Shown here: piece by piece, positions 1 to 9,417 of the stretch
Numbering within the stretch: the stretch's first letter is position 1
How the letters are laid out: each line of letters opens with the position of its first letter
Assembly (NCBI RefSeq): GCF_907177275.1
Contig: NZ_CAJSLV010000024.1
Location: 135,296-199,295 of the forward strand
DNA length: 64,000 bases
DNA from: Actinacidiphila cocklensis
GTDB taxonomy: Bacteria > Actinomycetota > Actinomycetes > Streptomycetales > Streptomycetaceae
Reading direction: 5' to 3'
Notes under the pieces: model-generated
Database searches by the model: none
The model's input: the letters and a program-made list of their open reading frames with translations, nothing else
Told to the model about the DNA's origin: nothing
Made by a program: the position numbers and the translations under genes

Positions 1-653
1 ACGCGCGCGGTCAGGTCGCCCACGTCGACCTCCCGGAGGACGTGTGGGCCGTCGAGCGCGACAAGCTGCGCAGGCGGCTGGCGGGGCGGCTGCCCTGGGA
101 CGTCAGGGTCTTCGGCGTCCGCGAGGCGCCCTCCGGCTTCAACGCGCGCTTCTCCGCGATCTGGCGGCGGTACGCCTACCGGGTCGGCGACCACCCCGGC
201 GGGGTCGACCCGCTGCTGCGCGGGCACGTGCTCTGGCACGACCGGCCCGTCGACGTCGACGCCATGAACGCCGCCGCCGAGTTGCTGCTCGGGGAGCACG
301 ACTTCGCCGCGTACTGCAAGAAGCGGGAGGGCGCGACGACCATCCGCACGCTGCTGGACGTGCGCTGGGAGCGGCAGGGCGACGGCGTGGCCGTCGCCAC
401 GGTGCGGGCCGACGCCTTCTGCCACAACATGGTGCGGGCGCTGGTCGGCGCGATGATCCTGGTCGGTGACGGGCACCGCCCGGTGGCCTTCCCCGCGGAA
501 GTCCTGGCCGGACGGGTTCGGCACTCCGCGGTGAACGTCGTCCGCCCGCACGGCCTCACGCTGGAGGAGGTCGGCTACCCCGCGGACGCGCTCCTCGCGG
601 CCCGTAGCCGCGAAGCCCGCAACCTCCGCACTTTGCCTGGCGGCGCCTGCTGA
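1..653 (+). CDS. truA: tRNA pseudouridine synthase A, C-terminal part (5' end outside window)
   Basis: TruA converts U38-U40 of the tRNA anticodon arm to pseudouridine. The open frame runs from the first bases of the window, where it reads [11 protein letters not shown], the segment that follows the catalytic Asp (GRTDxGVHA motif) in the family. The catalytic residue itself therefore lies upstream and cannot be checked. Visible family features are [18 protein letters not shown], the [12 protein letters not shown] region and the [13 protein letters not shown] helix that packs on the RNA. An internal ATG is absent near the left edge, so any start inside the window would be artificial. The stop TGA is followed directly by a repeat-rich gap. 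Confident family assignment; partial gene. Confidence 0.95.
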   Translation, partial: ARGQVAHVDLPEDVWAVERDKLRRRLAGRLPWDVRVFGVREAPSGFNARFSAIWRRYAYRVGDHPGGVDPLLRGHVLWHDRPVDVDAMNAAAELLLGEHDFAAYCKKREGATTIRTLLDVRWERQGDGVAVATVRADAFCHNMVRALVGAMILVGDGHRPVAFPAEVLAGRVRHSAVNVVRPHGLTLEEVGYPADALLAARSREARNLRTLPGGAC

Positions 654-1009
654 GAGGGTGCCCCTTGCGCTGGGGGTTCGCCTTTCCCCCGGCGGTGGGC
701 TGCGCGCGCAGTTCCGCCCCCAGAGCCGCCGGAAAAACTCTCGCCCTCCGCGCAGAGGGCAAGCCCCTGCCAGGGGCGAACCTCGTGCGTTGGAGGACGC
801 AGGCCAAAGGGGCGCGGGGAACTGCGCGCGCAGCCACGACGCACCGGAAGGTGCGCGCCCTCGGCGAGGGGCAATCACCAGGGGGCGCTGGGGGTACCCC
901 CAGGCGAAGCTCTGGGGGCGGAACTGCGCGACAAGCCACGATGCAGCCGCAGGCAAGGGACGCACCGCATGGGGCGATCACCCGGGGGACGCGGGGGCAC
1001 CCCGCGGGG
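654..1009. repeat. Gene-free gap made of dispersed GC-rich repeats
   Basis: No gene is supported here. The stretch carries copies of the intergenic repeat family seen elsewhere in the window: GCGCGCAGTTCCGCCCCCAG near 700, GGCGCGGGGAACTGCGCG near 813, and a module at about 885-945 in which CCCCCAGGCGAAGC faces CTGGGGG, so it can fold into a hairpin. The block around 720-830 is related, in reverse complement, to about 11520-11610. Short open frames across it are shadows of the repeat. The hairpins may end transcription of truA and of the converging gene, but there is no clear T-run. Confidence 0.75.
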
Positions 1010-2596
1010 TCACTGCTGGCGGGACGGGTCCGCCGCGGCCGCGTCCTTGCCGCGTTGGACGATGCGGCTGAAGGCGAAGTCGGACGCGTCGTTGGCCGCC
1101 TGCTTGCCCACCGTGTCGTTGGCCGCGAGCGTCTTGCCGTTCTTGAAGCCGGAGATCGCGAAGTAGGCGTACCGGCCGACCGCGTTCGAGGTCATCTGGC
1201 AGCGCACGGCGTGGCAGAAGTCGGCGACGCCGCCGCCGTTGAGCGGGGCCAGGTACTGGGAGACGCCCGCGACCTTCTTCGCGCGGGTGTTGTCGGGGAA
1301 GACGGCGACGCCGACGGTCACCGCGAGCCCGCCCTGCGTGTACGTCGCGCGGATCAGCTTCTGGCATCCGTTGGCGGCGAGGGCCGTCGCGACGGCCTTC
1401 CGCGCGTTCTTCGCGCAGGACGCCGTGACGTCGCTCCCGGTCTTGACGTAGGTGCGGCCCTCCCAGACGAACTGCTTGCCGGGGAAGAGGGACTGCGGGG
1501 TGAGCGGCGCCTTGTCCTTGGCGGCGGTGTTCAGGTAGTCCAGCGGGTTGGCCGGCGGGGGCGGGGCGACCGAGGAGAAGGTCGGCAGGGGCGGCAGCGT
1601 CGGCTGGTTCTTGCTGGCGGTGGCCGAGGAGGACGGTCCCGCGACCGGCTTGTCGTCGCTCTTGCCTGACATGACGACGGCGGTGGCGACACCGCCGGCT
1701 ATCACCGCGACGGCGACGATCCCGCCGGTGAGCATCAGCACGCGGCGCCGCCGCGCTCCGCTGACCTCCTGCTGCTCGGCGAGCGCGCCCCAGTCCGGTG
1801 TCGACGCCTCCGGCTCCGGCGTCTGCGTGCGGGGAGCGGGCCGCGGGGCGCTGCCGCCCGCGAACGGCACGTGCCCGCCGGCTTGCTGCTGGGCGGGCTG
1901 CGGCGGCTGCTGCCGGGGCGCCTGCTGCCGGGGCTGCTGGGCGTGCTGGGGGCCGGGCCGGCCCCCGTGCTGCTGCTGGGCCGGGGGCTGCGGCTGCTGC
2001 GGGTACGGCGGCTGCTGGGCGGGCTGCGGTGCCTGCTGCTGGGGGCCGGGCTGGGCCGCGTGGGGCTGCGGCGGCTGCTGCTGGGCCGGGGGCTGCTGCT
2101 GGGGCGCGTACGCCTGCTGCTGGGCCGCGTGGGGCTGCGGCTGGGGCTGCTGCTGGGCCGGGGGCTGCTGCTGCTGCGGGTAGGGCGGCTGCTGGGCGGG
2201 CTGCGGTGCCTGCTGCTGGGGGCCGGGCTGGGCCGCGTGGGGCTGCTGCTGGGACCAGTTCTGGGCCGGGATGATCTGGGTCGCCGGGTCCTGCGCGGGC
2301 TGGTCCAGGGCCGGCTGCTGCGGCTCCTGGGGCGACCAGGGCTGACCCGGCTGCGGCTGGGGGGCCGCCTGCGCGGCCGCGTCGGCCTGGGCGGACCAGG
2401 CCGGGCCGGGCTCGGGTGCCTGCGGGGGCGGTGACGGCCGGCGGAACTGCCGGCGCGGGTCCGCGTCCCGCTCGGACTGCGGGCGGGAGGGGATGACGCG
2501 TCCCTCCAGCACTTCGCGCTCGCCGGCGGCGTCGGCGTTCCTGCGCGGTTCCTGCGGCGGCTGCTGCCCGGGGCCATCAGTCATGTCGCGCATCAT
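1010..2596 (-). CDS. Gln/Pro-rich single-pass membrane protein of unknown function
   Basis: I do not recognise a named family. The 528-residue protein has a polar, Arg/Asp-rich N-terminus, then about 150 residues of Gln, Pro and Ala low-complexity sequence (roughly 95-245), one membrane helix at about 285-308 (preceded by a RRRR stop-transfer cluster, so the C-terminus is probably outside), a Ser/Pro linker, and a globular C-terminal region of about 170 residues. That region has four cysteines (contexts ASCAKN, NGCQKL, DFCHA, VRCQM) that could form two disulfides. The low-complexity part contains a 74-bp internal duplication. In-frame ATGs at 2596, 2593 and 2584 are all possible starts; none has a clear Shine-Dalgarno. 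It is divergent from the ABC-F gene. Confidence 0.85.
   Translation of the reverse strand: MMRDMTDGPGQQPPQEPRRNADAAGEREVLEGRVIPSRPQSERDADPRRQFRRPSPPPQAPEPGPAWSAQADAAAQAAPQPQPGQPWSPQEPQQPALDQPAQDPATQIIPAQNWSQQQPHAAQPGPQQQAPQPAQQPPYPQQQQPPAQQQPQPQPHAAQQQAYAPQQQPPAQQQPPQPHAAQPGPQQQAPQPAQQPPYPQQPQPPAQQQHGGRPGPQHAQQPRQQAPRQQPPQPAQQQAGGHVPFAGGSAPRPAPRTQTPEPEASTPDWGALAEQQEVSGARRRRVLMLTGGIVAVAVIAGGVATAVVMSGKSDDKPVAGPSSSATASKNQPTLPPLPTFSSVAPPPPANPLDYLNTAAKDKAPLTPQSLFPGKQFVWEGRTYVKTGSDVTASCAKNARKAVATALAANGCQKLIRATYTQGGLAVTVGVAVFPDNTRAKKVAGVSQYLAPLNGGGVADFCHAVRCQMTSNAVGRYAYFAISGFKNGKTLAANDTVGKQAANDASDFAFSRIVQRGKDAAAADPSRQQ
1996..2246. repeat. 74-bp direct repeat inside the Gln/Pro-rich gene
   Basis: Positions 1996-2069 and 2173-2246 are near-identical (one mismatch seen) at a 177-bp, in-frame spacing, and encode two copies of a block of the type HAAQPGPQQQAPQPAQQ. 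This is an expandable coding repeat and a likely site of length variation between strains. Confidence 0.85.
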
Positions 2597-2706
2597 ATTG
2601 CCGGTCCGGCCAAGGGCCTACCGCGGGCCGTTGCGGGTGCGGCCCGCAAGGCCGTTCGGGCAAAAACGGGTTGGGCACGGTCGGACGGCACGGGAGAATT
2701 CAGGCC

Positions 2707-4329
2707 ATGGGACATGTGGAAGCAGCGCACCTGGAGTACTACCTGCCGGACGGGCGGGCGCTGCTAGGCGACGTCTCGTTCCGTGTCGGCGACGGCGCGG
2801 CCGTGGCGCTGGTCGGGCCGAACGGCGCCGGCAAGACCACGCTGATGCGGCTGATCGCCGGCGAGATCACCCCGCACGGCGGCGGCGTCACCGTCAGCGG
2901 CGGCCTCGGCGTGATGCGGCAGTTCATCGGCAGCGTCCGGGACGACAGGACCGTACGCGACCTGCTGGTCTCGGTGGCGCACCCGCGGATCAGGGCGGCC
3001 GCCGAGGCGGTGGACGCGGCCGAGCTGGCGATCATGGCGCAGGACGACGAGCCGGCGCAGATGGCGTACGCGCACGCGCTCGGCGACTGGGCCGAGGCGC
3101 GCGGCTACGAGGCCGAGACGCTGTGGGACATGTGCACGATGGCCGCGCTGGGCGTCCCGTACGAGCGGGCGCAGTGGCGCGAGGTCAAGACGCTGTCCGG
3201 CGGCGAGCAGAAGCGGTTGGTGCTCGAAGCGCTGCTGCGCGGCCCCGACGAGGTGCTGCTGCTCGACGAGCCGGACAACTACCTGGACGTCCCCGGCAAG
3301 CGCTGGCTGGAGGAGCAGATCGCCGCCACCAGGAAGACCGTGCTGTTCGTCAGCCACGACCGCGAGCTGCTGTCGCGCACCGCGGAGAAGATCGTCAGCG
3401 TCGAGACCGGCCCGGCGGGGGCGACCGCCTGGGTCCACGGCGGCGGCTTCGACACCTTCCACGCGGCCCGCAAGGAGCGCTTCGCCCGCTTCGAGGAGCT
3501 GCGCCGCCGCTGGGAGGAGGAGCACGCCAAGCTCAAGGCGATGGTGCTGCGGCTGCGGCAGCAGGCGGCGAACAGCCCCGACATGGCGTCGCGCTACCAC
3601 GCGGCCCAGACCCGGCTGAAGCGCTTCGAGGACGCGGGCAGCCCGCAGGAGCCGCCGCGCGAGCAGGACATCAAGATGCGGCTCAAGGGCGGCAGGACCG
3701 GCATGCGGGCGGTGACCTGCGAGAAGCTGGAGCTGACCGGCCTGATGAAGCCCTTCGACCTGGAGGTCTTCTACGGCGAGCGGGTCGCGGTGCTCGGCTC
3801 CAACGGCTCGGGCAAGTCGCACTTCCTGCGGCTGCTGGCGGGCGACGAAAGCGTGGCGCACACCGGCACGTACCGGCTGGGCGCCCGCGTCGTACCCGGG
3901 CACTTCGCGCAGACCCACGCGCACCCGGAGCTGCGCGGCCGCCCGCTGGTGGACATCCTGTGGACCGAGCACTCACGGGACCGCGGCCGCGCGATGTCGG
4001 TGCTGCGGCGCTACGAGCTGGAGCGGCAGGGCGACCAGCCCTTCGACAAGCTGTCCGGCGGGCAGCAGGCCCGCTTCCAGATCCTGCTGATGGAGCTGGA
4101 GGGCACCACCGCGCTGCTGCTGGACGAGCCGACGGACAACCTGGACCTGGAGAGCGCGGAGGCGCTGCAGGAGGGCCTGGAGTCGTACGAGGGCACGGTG
4201 CTCGCGGTGACCCACGACCGCTGGTTCGCCCGCACCTTCGACCGCTATCTCGTCTTCGGCGCGGACGGCACCGTGCGGGAGTCGCCCACCCCGGTGTGGG
4301 ACGAGGCGCGAGTGGCCCGCGACCGGTAG
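2707..4329 (+). CDS. ABC-F family ATPase (two ATP-binding domains, no membrane part)
   Basis: The 540-residue protein has two ABC domains in one chain and no transmembrane segments, the ABC-F layout of soluble ATPases that act on ribosomes (EttA, Uup, antibiotic-protection factors). Domain 1 has Walker A GPNGAGKTT, signature LSGGEQKRL and Walker B LLLDEPDNYLD. A charged linker of about 80 residues (EELRRRWEEEHAKLKAMV) matches the interdomain linker. Domain 2 has GSNGSGKSH, LSGGQQARF and LLLDEPTDNLD. The second Walker A ends in KSH rather than KST/KTT, and both DEPxNxLD motifs are slightly unusual, so it belongs to a divergent subgroup. I chose ATG 2707 because homology begins there; an ATG at 2671 would add 12 unlikely residues. 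Whether it has a translation or resistance role cannot be read from sequence. Confidence 0.9.
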   Translation: MGHVEAAHLEYYLPDGRALLGDVSFRVGDGAAVALVGPNGAGKTTLMRLIAGEITPHGGGVTVSGGLGVMRQFIGSVRDDRTVRDLLVSVAHPRIRAAAEAVDAAELAIMAQDDEPAQMAYAHALGDWAEARGYEAETLWDMCTMAALGVPYERAQWREVKTLSGGEQKRLVLEALLRGPDEVLLLDEPDNYLDVPGKRWLEEQIAATRKTVLFVSHDRELLSRTAEKIVSVETGPAGATAWVHGGGFDTFHAARKERFARFEELRRRWEEEHAKLKAMVLRLRQQAANSPDMASRYHAAQTRLKRFEDAGSPQEPPREQDIKMRLKGGRTGMRAVTCEKLELTGLMKPFDLEVFYGERVAVLGSNGSGKSHFLRLLAGDESVAHTGTYRLGARVVPGHFAQTHAHPELRGRPLVDILWTEHSRDRGRAMSVLRRYELERQGDQPFDKLSGGQQARFQILLMELEGTTALLLDEPTDNLDLESAEALQEGLESYEGTVLAVTHDRWFARTFDRYLVFGADGTVRESPTPVWDEARVARDR

Positions 4330-4364
4330 CGCGACCGGTAGCACAGCGCCCCGCGGGAGGCGTT

Positions 4365-4394
4365 TTGACCCGGCCGGGGGCGCCCGGGTATTCT
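4365..4394 (+). promoter_or_regulatory. Probable housekeeping promoter of the rplM-rpsI operon
   Basis: TTGACC at 4365-4370 and TATTCT at 4389-4394 are separated by 18 bp, a good match to the HrdB-type consensus. The start codon lies about 215 bp further on, so the transcript would have a long leader. The leader contains self-complementary stretches such as CCGCC-CTCG-CGGCGG near 4553; a ribosomal-protein leader control is possible but I cannot assign it. Confidence 0.6.
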
Positions 4395-4609
4395 CATGGT
4401 TCGTTATGCGTATTGGCTTGCTCTATCTCACGTGAGGGGCCCTTACGCCGGTCCACCGGGCCGATGACCAGCGGCAGGCAGACGGGTTGCGTCCCCGTGT
4501 GCCTCCAAGGCTGTCGTGATCGTCCGGGTGGCCTTGTCAGGACCCTTCCCCACCGCCCTCGCGGCGGGTCAGGGGAAACCACTACTGAGAAGAAGCGAAG
4601 GCTACGACC

Positions 4610-5053
4610 GTGCGTACGTTCAGCCCCAAGCCCGGCGATGTCCAGCGCCAGTGGCACGTCATCGACGCGCAGGACGTTGTCCTGGGCCGTCTGGCCACTC
4701 AGGCCGCCACCCTCCTGCGGGGCAAGCACAAGCCCATCTACGCGCCCCACGTGGACACCGGCGACTTCGTCATCATCATCAACGCCGACAAGGTCCACCT
4801 CTCGGGTAACAAGCGCACCCAGAAGATGGCCTACCGCCACTCCGGTTACCCGGGCGGTCTGCGTTCCGTGCGCTACGACGAGCTGCTGGAGAAGAGCCCC
4901 GAGAAGGCCGTCGAGAAGGCCGTCAAGGGCATGCTCCCCAAGAACACCCTGGGCCGTCAGATGCTCTCCAAGCTGAAGGTCTACTCGGGCGACCAGCACC
5001 CGCACGCTGCGCAGCAGCCGGTGCCGTTCGAGATCACCCAGGTCGCGCAGTAG
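4610..5053 (+). CDS. rplM: 50S ribosomal protein L13
   Basis: Protein L13 of the large ribosomal subunit, 147 residues, the family's usual length. Recognisable segments are [20 protein letters not shown] at the start, [18 protein letters not shown] and [19 protein letters not shown]. The start is GTG at 4610 with a purine-rich GAAGCGAAGG upstream. It is followed 39 bp later by rpsI, the standard L13-S9 operon, and preceded by a long leader with a clear promoter. Confidence 0.98.
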   Translation: MRTFSPKPGDVQRQWHVIDAQDVVLGRLATQAATLLRGKHKPIYAPHVDTGDFVIIINADKVHLSGNKRTQKMAYRHSGYPGGLRSVRYDELLEKSPEKAVEKAVKGMLPKNTLGRQMLSKLKVYSGDQHPHAAQQPVPFEITQVAQ

Positions 5054-5092
5054 TTCCGGCCACCAGCTACCAGAAAGAACCTGAGGAGAATC

Positions 5093-5608
5093 GTGGCTGA
5101 GACCACTGCCGAGACCGTCATCGAGGGCGACGAGTCCTACGAGGAGATCACCACCTTCGAGTCCGATGCCGTCGAGGGGGAGTACACCTCCGAGTCGCTC
5201 GCCTCGCGCTTCGGCGACCCGCAGCCGGCTGCCGGCACCGGCCGCCGCAAGCAGTCCATCGCCCGCGTCCGGATCGTCCCGGGCAGCGGCAAGTGGAAGA
5301 TCAACGGCCGCACCCTTGAGGGCTACTTCCCGAACAAGGTGCACCAGCAGGAAGTCAACGAGCCCTTCAAGGTGCTCGAACTCGACAACCGCTACGACGT
5401 CATCGCCCGCATCAGCGGCGGCGGCATCTCGGGCCAGGCCGGTGCGCTGCGCCTCGGTGTCGCCCGTGCGCTCAACGAGGCGGACGTGGACAACAACCGC
5501 GGCCCGCTGAAGAAGGCCGGCTTCCTGACCCGTGACGACCGCGCGGTCGAGCGGAAGAAGGCCGGTCTGAAGAAGGCCCGCAAGGCGCCGCAGTTCAGCA
5601 AGCGCTAA
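5093..5608 (+). CDS. rpsI: 30S ribosomal protein S9
   Basis: S9 of the small ribosomal subunit. The conserved body starts at about residue 50 ([17 protein letters not shown]) and ends in the family's basic C-terminal tail [12 protein letters not shown], which reaches the ribosomal P site. At 171 residues it is longer than the roughly 130 of E. coli because of an acidic N-terminal extension rich in Glu and Thr, which is usual in actinobacteria. GTG 5093 follows a clear GAGGAGAA ribosome binding site. It is the second gene of the rplM-rpsI operon and is closed by a strong terminator. Confidence 0.98.
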   Translation: MAETTAETVIEGDESYEEITTFESDAVEGEYTSESLASRFGDPQPAAGTGRRKQSIARVRIVPGSGKWKINGRTLEGYFPNKVHQQEVNEPFKVLELDNRYDVIARISGGGISGQAGALRLGVARALNEADVDNNRGPLKKAGFLTRDDRAVERKKAGLKKARKAPQFSKR

Positions 5609-5649
5609 TCGCGACCGGCACACCGCTGCCCTCGCTTTTGCCGTTGCAC

Positions 5650-5685
5650 AACGCCCCGGAGGCACACCATTGCCTCCGGGGCGTT
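5650..5685 (+). terminator. Terminator of the rplM-rpsI operon
   Basis: A perfect 15-bp inverted repeat (arms 5650-5664 and 5671-5685, six-base loop CACCAT) lies 41 bp after the rpsI stop. There is no long T-run, as is common in Streptomyces. Confidence 0.85.
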
Positions 5686-5701
5686 CGCATGTGGCGCCGT
5701 G

Positions 5702-5736
5702 GTCGTATATCTGTGGTGATACGACTGGTACAACCA
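5702..5736 (+). promoter_or_regulatory. Two inverted repeats in the glmM upstream region (possible operators)
   Basis: GTCGTAT (5702-5708) faces ATACGAC (5719-5725), and immediately after it comes the 11-bp palindrome TGGTACAACCA (5726-5736). The second resembles GntR-family operators such as DasR sites, which also show TGGT and ACCA half-sites, but the spacer is one base shorter than usual. The location in front of an amino-sugar gene makes control by a GlcNAc-responsive regulator an attractive but unproven idea. Confidence 0.35.
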
Positions 5737-5799
5737 ATGACAGGGCGCCAAGCGTCAAGCACCAAGCAGGTGCGCTCCGGCCCCCGTGCACGCGCACGC

Positions 5800-5844
5800 G
5801 GCGCCGGGGGCGCCCCCGGGCGAAGCCCCGGGGGCGGCCGGCGC
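5800..5844. repeat. GC-rich hairpin of the GGCGAAGCC repeat type
   Basis: Arms GGCGCCGGGGGCGCCCCCGG and its near complement flank a CGAAG loop. The CCCC-GGGCGAAGCCC-GGGG core is the same module found at about 900, 11640 and, inverted, 21610. It lies in the glmM leader, so it may also affect readthrough. Apart from the features listed separately, I see nothing else in the 5609-5915 gap. Confidence 0.6.
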
Positions 5845-5915
5845 CTGCGTATCTGAGTACGGCCGGGGACGGCCGGGAGACGGCAGAGCCGCCGTATCGC
5901 ATCGGAGGACACACA

Positions 5916-7274
5916 GTGGGACGACTCTTCGGTACCGACGGGGTGCGTGGCATCGCCAACGCGGACCTCACCGCCGAGCTGGCGCTCGGCCTGTCGGTCG
6001 CGGCGGCGCACGTGCTCGCGGAGGCGGGCACCTTCGCAGGGCACCGGCCGGTCGCGGTGGTGGGGCGCGATCCGCGCGCCTCGGGCGAGTTCCTTGAGGC
6101 CGCCGTCGTGGCAGGCCTCGCGAGCGCGGGCGTGGACGTCCTGCGGGTCGGTGTGCTGCCCACCCCGGCGGTGGCGTATCTCACCGGCGCGCTGGGCGCC
6201 GACCTCGGCGTGATGCTGTCCGCGAGCCACAACGCGATGCCGGACAACGGCGTCAAGTTCCTGGCCCGCGGCGGCCACAAGCTCGACGACGACCTTGAGG
6301 ACCGGATCGAGAAGGTCTACGAGGAGCACCGCACCGGCGCCCCCTGGGTGCGCCCCACCGGCGCGGGCGTCGGCCGGGTCAAGGACTACGACGAGGGCTT
6401 CGACCAGTACGTCGCCCACCTGATCGGCGTGCTGCCCAACCGCCTCGACGGGCTCAAGGTCGTCCTGGACGAGGCGCACGGCGCCGCGTCCCGCGTGTCG
6501 CCCGAGGCCTTCTCGCGCGCCGGAGCCGAGGTCGTCACCATCGGCGCCCGCCCCGACGGCCTGAACATCAACGACGGCTGCGGCTCGACCCACCTGGAGC
6601 TGCTCAAGGCCGCCGTCATAGAGCACGGCGCCGACTTCGGCATCGCGCACGACGGCGACGCCGACCGCTGCCTGGCCGTGGACGCGGCGGGCGAGGAGGT
6701 CGACGGCGACCAGATCCTGGCGATCCTCGCGCTGTCGCTGCGCGAGCGCGGCGAGCTGCGCGGCGACACCGTCGTCGGCACGGTCATGTCCAACCTGGGC
6801 TTCAAGCTGGCCATGGAGCGCGAGGGCATCACCCTGGTGCAGACCGCGGTCGGCGACCGCTACGTGCTGGAGTCGATGAAGGAGCACGGCTACGCGCTCG
6901 GCGGCGAGCAGTCGGGCCACGTCATCGTGCTCGACCACGCCACCACCGGCGACGGCACCCTGACCGGGCTGCTGCTCGCCGCCCGCGTCTCGTCGACCGG
7001 CCGCACGCTGGCCGACCTGGCCGCCGTCATGCAGCGGCTGCCGCAGGTGCTGGTCAACGTGCCCGACGTCGACAAGAGCCGGGCCGCGACCGCGCCCGAG
7101 CTGGTCGCGGCCGTCGCGGAGGCCGAGGCGGAGCTGGGCGCGACCGGGCGGGTGCTGCTGCGCCCCTCCGGCACCGAGCCGCTGGTCCGCGTCATGGTGG
7201 AGGCCGCCGACATCGACCACGCCAGGGCGGTGGCGGGCCGCCTCGCCGACGTGGTGAAGTCCACGCTGGGCTGA
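5916..7274 (+). CDS. glmM: Phosphoglucosamine mutase
   Basis: GlmM interconverts glucosamine-6-phosphate and glucosamine-1-phosphate, a step toward UDP-GlcNAc for peptidoglycan. The 452 residues match the family. It opens with [14 protein letters not shown], has the phosphoserine loop [13 protein letters not shown] at about 98-110, the metal-binding DGDADRC at about 245-251, the sugar-binding GGEQSGH at about 328 and the phosphate-binding [11 protein letters not shown] near the C-terminus. GTG 5916 follows GGAGGACACACA, and homology starts at once; earlier in-frame ATGs lie in the repeat-bearing leader. It converges on the DUF389 gene with a 31-bp gap. Confidence 0.97.
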   Translation: MGRLFGTDGVRGIANADLTAELALGLSVAAAHVLAEAGTFAGHRPVAVVGRDPRASGEFLEAAVVAGLASAGVDVLRVGVLPTPAVAYLTGALGADLGVMLSASHNAMPDNGVKFLARGGHKLDDDLEDRIEKVYEEHRTGAPWVRPTGAGVGRVKDYDEGFDQYVAHLIGVLPNRLDGLKVVLDEAHGAASRVSPEAFSRAGAEVVTIGARPDGLNINDGCGSTHLELLKAAVIEHGADFGIAHDGDADRCLAVDAAGEEVDGDQILAILALSLRERGELRGDTVVGTVMSNLGFKLAMEREGITLVQTAVGDRYVLESMKEHGYALGGEQSGHVIVLDHATTGDGTLTGLLLAARVSSTGRTLADLAAVMQRLPQVLVNVPDVDKSRAATAPELVAAVAEAEAELGATGRVLLRPSGTEPLVRVMVEAADIDHARAVAGRLADVVKSTLG

Positions 7275-7305
7275 ACCGCCCGTAGGCCCTTGCGCCCTTG
7301 CGCCT

Positions 7306-8244
7306 TCACGCCGCCGGCACCCTGCGGCGCTGCACCGCCCACAGCCACTTCTGGGCGAGCAGCGTCAGGGTGCCGGCGCAGACGATTCCGCCAAGGTTGA
7401 TCAGCAGCTGGAGGCTGGAGCCCCAGGCCTCGTGCCAGCTGGAGTACGCGATGGCCAGCGCGGCGTTCGCGGCGGCCGGCACCGTCGTCACCGAGATCGC
7501 CACGCCGACCAGCGCGCCGGACTTCGACGAGGTCAGCGACAGCATCCCGGCGATGCCGGCGAGGAAGGCCACCACGAAGGAGTCCCAGGTCGGCTGCCAG
7601 ATGAACTGCGTCGCCGGATGGGGCGCGTCGAAGCGCGCCTGCGTGAACAGCCCCAGACCGCTCATCACGAAGGCGAAGCCGCCGGTGAGCAGCATCGCCG
7701 CGGGGAAGCCCACCGCCAGCGCGATCGCCGAACGCGCCACCAGCCGGCCGCTGCGGCGCACCAGGCCCGTGCAGACGCCCGCCAGCGGCCCGAACTCCGG
7801 GCCGACGACCATCGCGCCGACGATCAGGATCGAGCTGTCCAGCATCACCCCGTAGGACGCCAGCATCGTGGCCACCGTCAGGAACGACAGGTAGGTGATG
7901 GTGAAGGTGGACTCCTCGTGGGTCGCCTCGACGAGCGACTCCCACACCACCGCGTCCGCGCTCTCGCCCGGGGCCTCGCGCTCGGCCCTGGCGGCACTCC
8001 GCGACAGCGTCACGTCGATGTTCTCGACCGTGATCGCCCCGGTCTTCTCGATGCCCAGCGCCCGCAGCGCCGCCAGCAGCGGGTCGGCGGCCTCCCGGGC
8101 CACGTCACACGTCAGCAGGTCGCCCAGCGGGTCGTAGGCGGCGCCCCTGACCACCGTGAGGTGCGTCGCGCCGACGGTCGCCGACACCAGGGTCGCGACC
8201 TCCTCCGTGCGGTCGGCCGGCACGATCATTCGCAGGTGCAGCAC
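7306..8244 (-). CDS. DUF389 family membrane protein
   Basis: A 312-residue integral membrane protein of the DUF389 (TIGR00341-like) family, whose function is unknown. The first 100 or so residues form a soluble domain ([19 protein letters not shown]). They are followed by about six hydrophobic segments from residue 145 on, including the family's polar-containing helices [20 protein letters not shown] and [22 protein letters not shown] 8244 is preferred because GGAGG sits 8 bases upstream; GTG 8259 is an alternative. It lies 51 bp downstream of coaA on the same strand and may be cotranscribed, but no functional link is evident. Confidence 0.85.
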   Translation of the reverse strand: MLHLRMIVPADRTEEVATLVSATVGATHLTVVRGAAYDPLGDLLTCDVAREAADPLLAALRALGIEKTGAITVENIDVTLSRSAARAEREAPGESADAVVWESLVEATHEESTFTITYLSFLTVATMLASYGVMLDSSILIVGAMVVGPEFGPLAGVCTGLVRRSGRLVARSAIALAVGFPAAMLLTGGFAFVMSGLGLFTQARFDAPHPATQFIWQPTWDSFVVAFLAGIAGMLSLTSSKSGALVGVAISVTTVPAAANAALAIAYSSWHEAWGSSLQLLINLGGIVCAGTLTLLAQKWLWAVQRRRVPAA

Positions 8245-8295
8245 GAGGGGGTCCTCCACGGCTCGGGCGGCACATCCCGGTGCCTTGCGTCGGCG

Positions 8296-9261
8296 TCACA
8301 GTTTGCGCAGCGACAGCCGCTGCACCTTGTGGTCCTGGCTCTTGCGCAGGACGAGAGTGGCCCGGCTGCGGGTCGGCAGCACATTCTCCTGGAGATTGGG
8401 CCGGTTGACGGTCTGCCACATCAGCCGTGCGTAGTCCATCGCCTCGTCCTCGGCCACCCGAGTGTATTTCGTGAAGTACGAGTCGGGGTTCTGGAAGGCG
8501 GTCTCCCGCAGCTTGCGGAACCGCCCGAGATACCACTGCTCGATGTCCTCGGTACGGGCGTCGACGTAGACGCTGAAGTCGAAGTAGTCGGCCAGCCCGA
8601 TCCTGGTGCGGCCGTCCTGCCCGGGCAGCGCGGGCTGCAGCACGTTCAGTCCCTCGACGATGAGGATGTCGGGCCTGCGGACGGTCAGCTGCTCGCCGGG
8701 CACGATGTCGTAGAACAGGTGCGAGTAGACCGGGGCGGTCACCTCCGCCTTGCCGGACTTCACGTCGGCCACGAAGCGGGTCAGCGCGCGGCGGTCGTAG
8801 GACTCGGGGAAGCCCTTGCGCGCCATCAGGCCGCGCCGCTGCAACTCGGCGTTGGGCATCAGGAAGCCGTCGGTGGTGACCAGCTCGACCCGCGGGTGCT
8901 CGGGCCAGCGGGCCAGCAGCGCCTGGAGCAGGCGGGCGGTGGTGGACTTGCCCACCGCCACGCTGCCGGCCACCCCTATGACGAACGGCGTGCCCGGCTG
9001 CGGGCCGCCCGCCGTGCCCGCCAGGAAGGTGTTCAGCGCGCCGCGCAGGCCGCTGTGGGCGGCCACGTACAGATTCAGCAGCCGGGAGAGCGGAAGGTAG
9101 ACCTCCACGACCTCGTCCAGGTCGATGACGTCGCCCAGGCCGCGCAGCTTCTCGACCTCCTCCGCGGTCAGCGGCAGCGGCGTCCGCTCCCGCAGGGCGC
9201 TCCACTCTGCCCTGGTCAGATCAACGAATGGGCTCGCAGGCGCGGAGGGCAAGGTCGTCAC
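8296..9261 (-). CDS. coaA: Type I pantothenate kinase
   Basis: CoaA phosphorylates pantothenate in the first committed step of coenzyme A synthesis. The protein of 321 residues has the P-loop [12 protein letters not shown] at about 90-101, the [10 protein letters not shown] substrate region and the segment [13 protein letters not shown], all typical of the bacterial type I kinase. The start GTG 9261 is placed 9 bases after GGGAGG; ATG 9270 abuts the same site and is less likely. It is transcribed away from acpS, so two CoA-related genes (CoA synthesis and CoA-dependent carrier priming) are divergent neighbours. Confidence 0.95.
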   Translation of the reverse strand: MTTLPSAPASPFVDLTRAEWSALRERTPLPLTAEEVEKLRGLGDVIDLDEVVEVYLPLSRLLNLYVAAHSGLRGALNTFLAGTAGGPQPGTPFVIGVAGSVAVGKSTTARLLQALLARWPEHPRVELVTTDGFLMPNAELQRRGLMARKGFPESYDRRALTRFVADVKSGKAEVTAPVYSHLFYDIVPGEQLTVRRPDILIVEGLNVLQPALPGQDGRTRIGLADYFDFSVYVDARTEDIEQWYLGRFRKLRETAFQNPDSYFTKYTRVAEDEAMDYARLMWQTVNRPNLQENVLPTRSRATLVLRKSQDHKVQRLSLRKL

Positions 9262-9417
9262 GCCTCGCATCCTCCCAGGCGCCCCGCGGTGACCCGCGGC
9301 CGGTGGGTCCCGCGGGTGGCCGTTCTTCGACGCACCGGAACTGCGGCGCCCGCAGCAAGGGGCAGGACCTGCGCACGAATAGGGTGGGCGCATGCACACG
9401 TGGGCGCAGGGCGCGAA

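Noticed and set aside
654..1009. Possible gene in the gap after truA
   Set aside because: Open frames here consist of the dispersed repeat, change frame between copies and lack start signals.
4394..6280. A 628-codon minus-strand open frame across rplM, rpsI and glmM
   Set aside because: It is antisense to three certain genes, its third-position composition is that of a shadow frame, and the translation is low-complexity without motifs.
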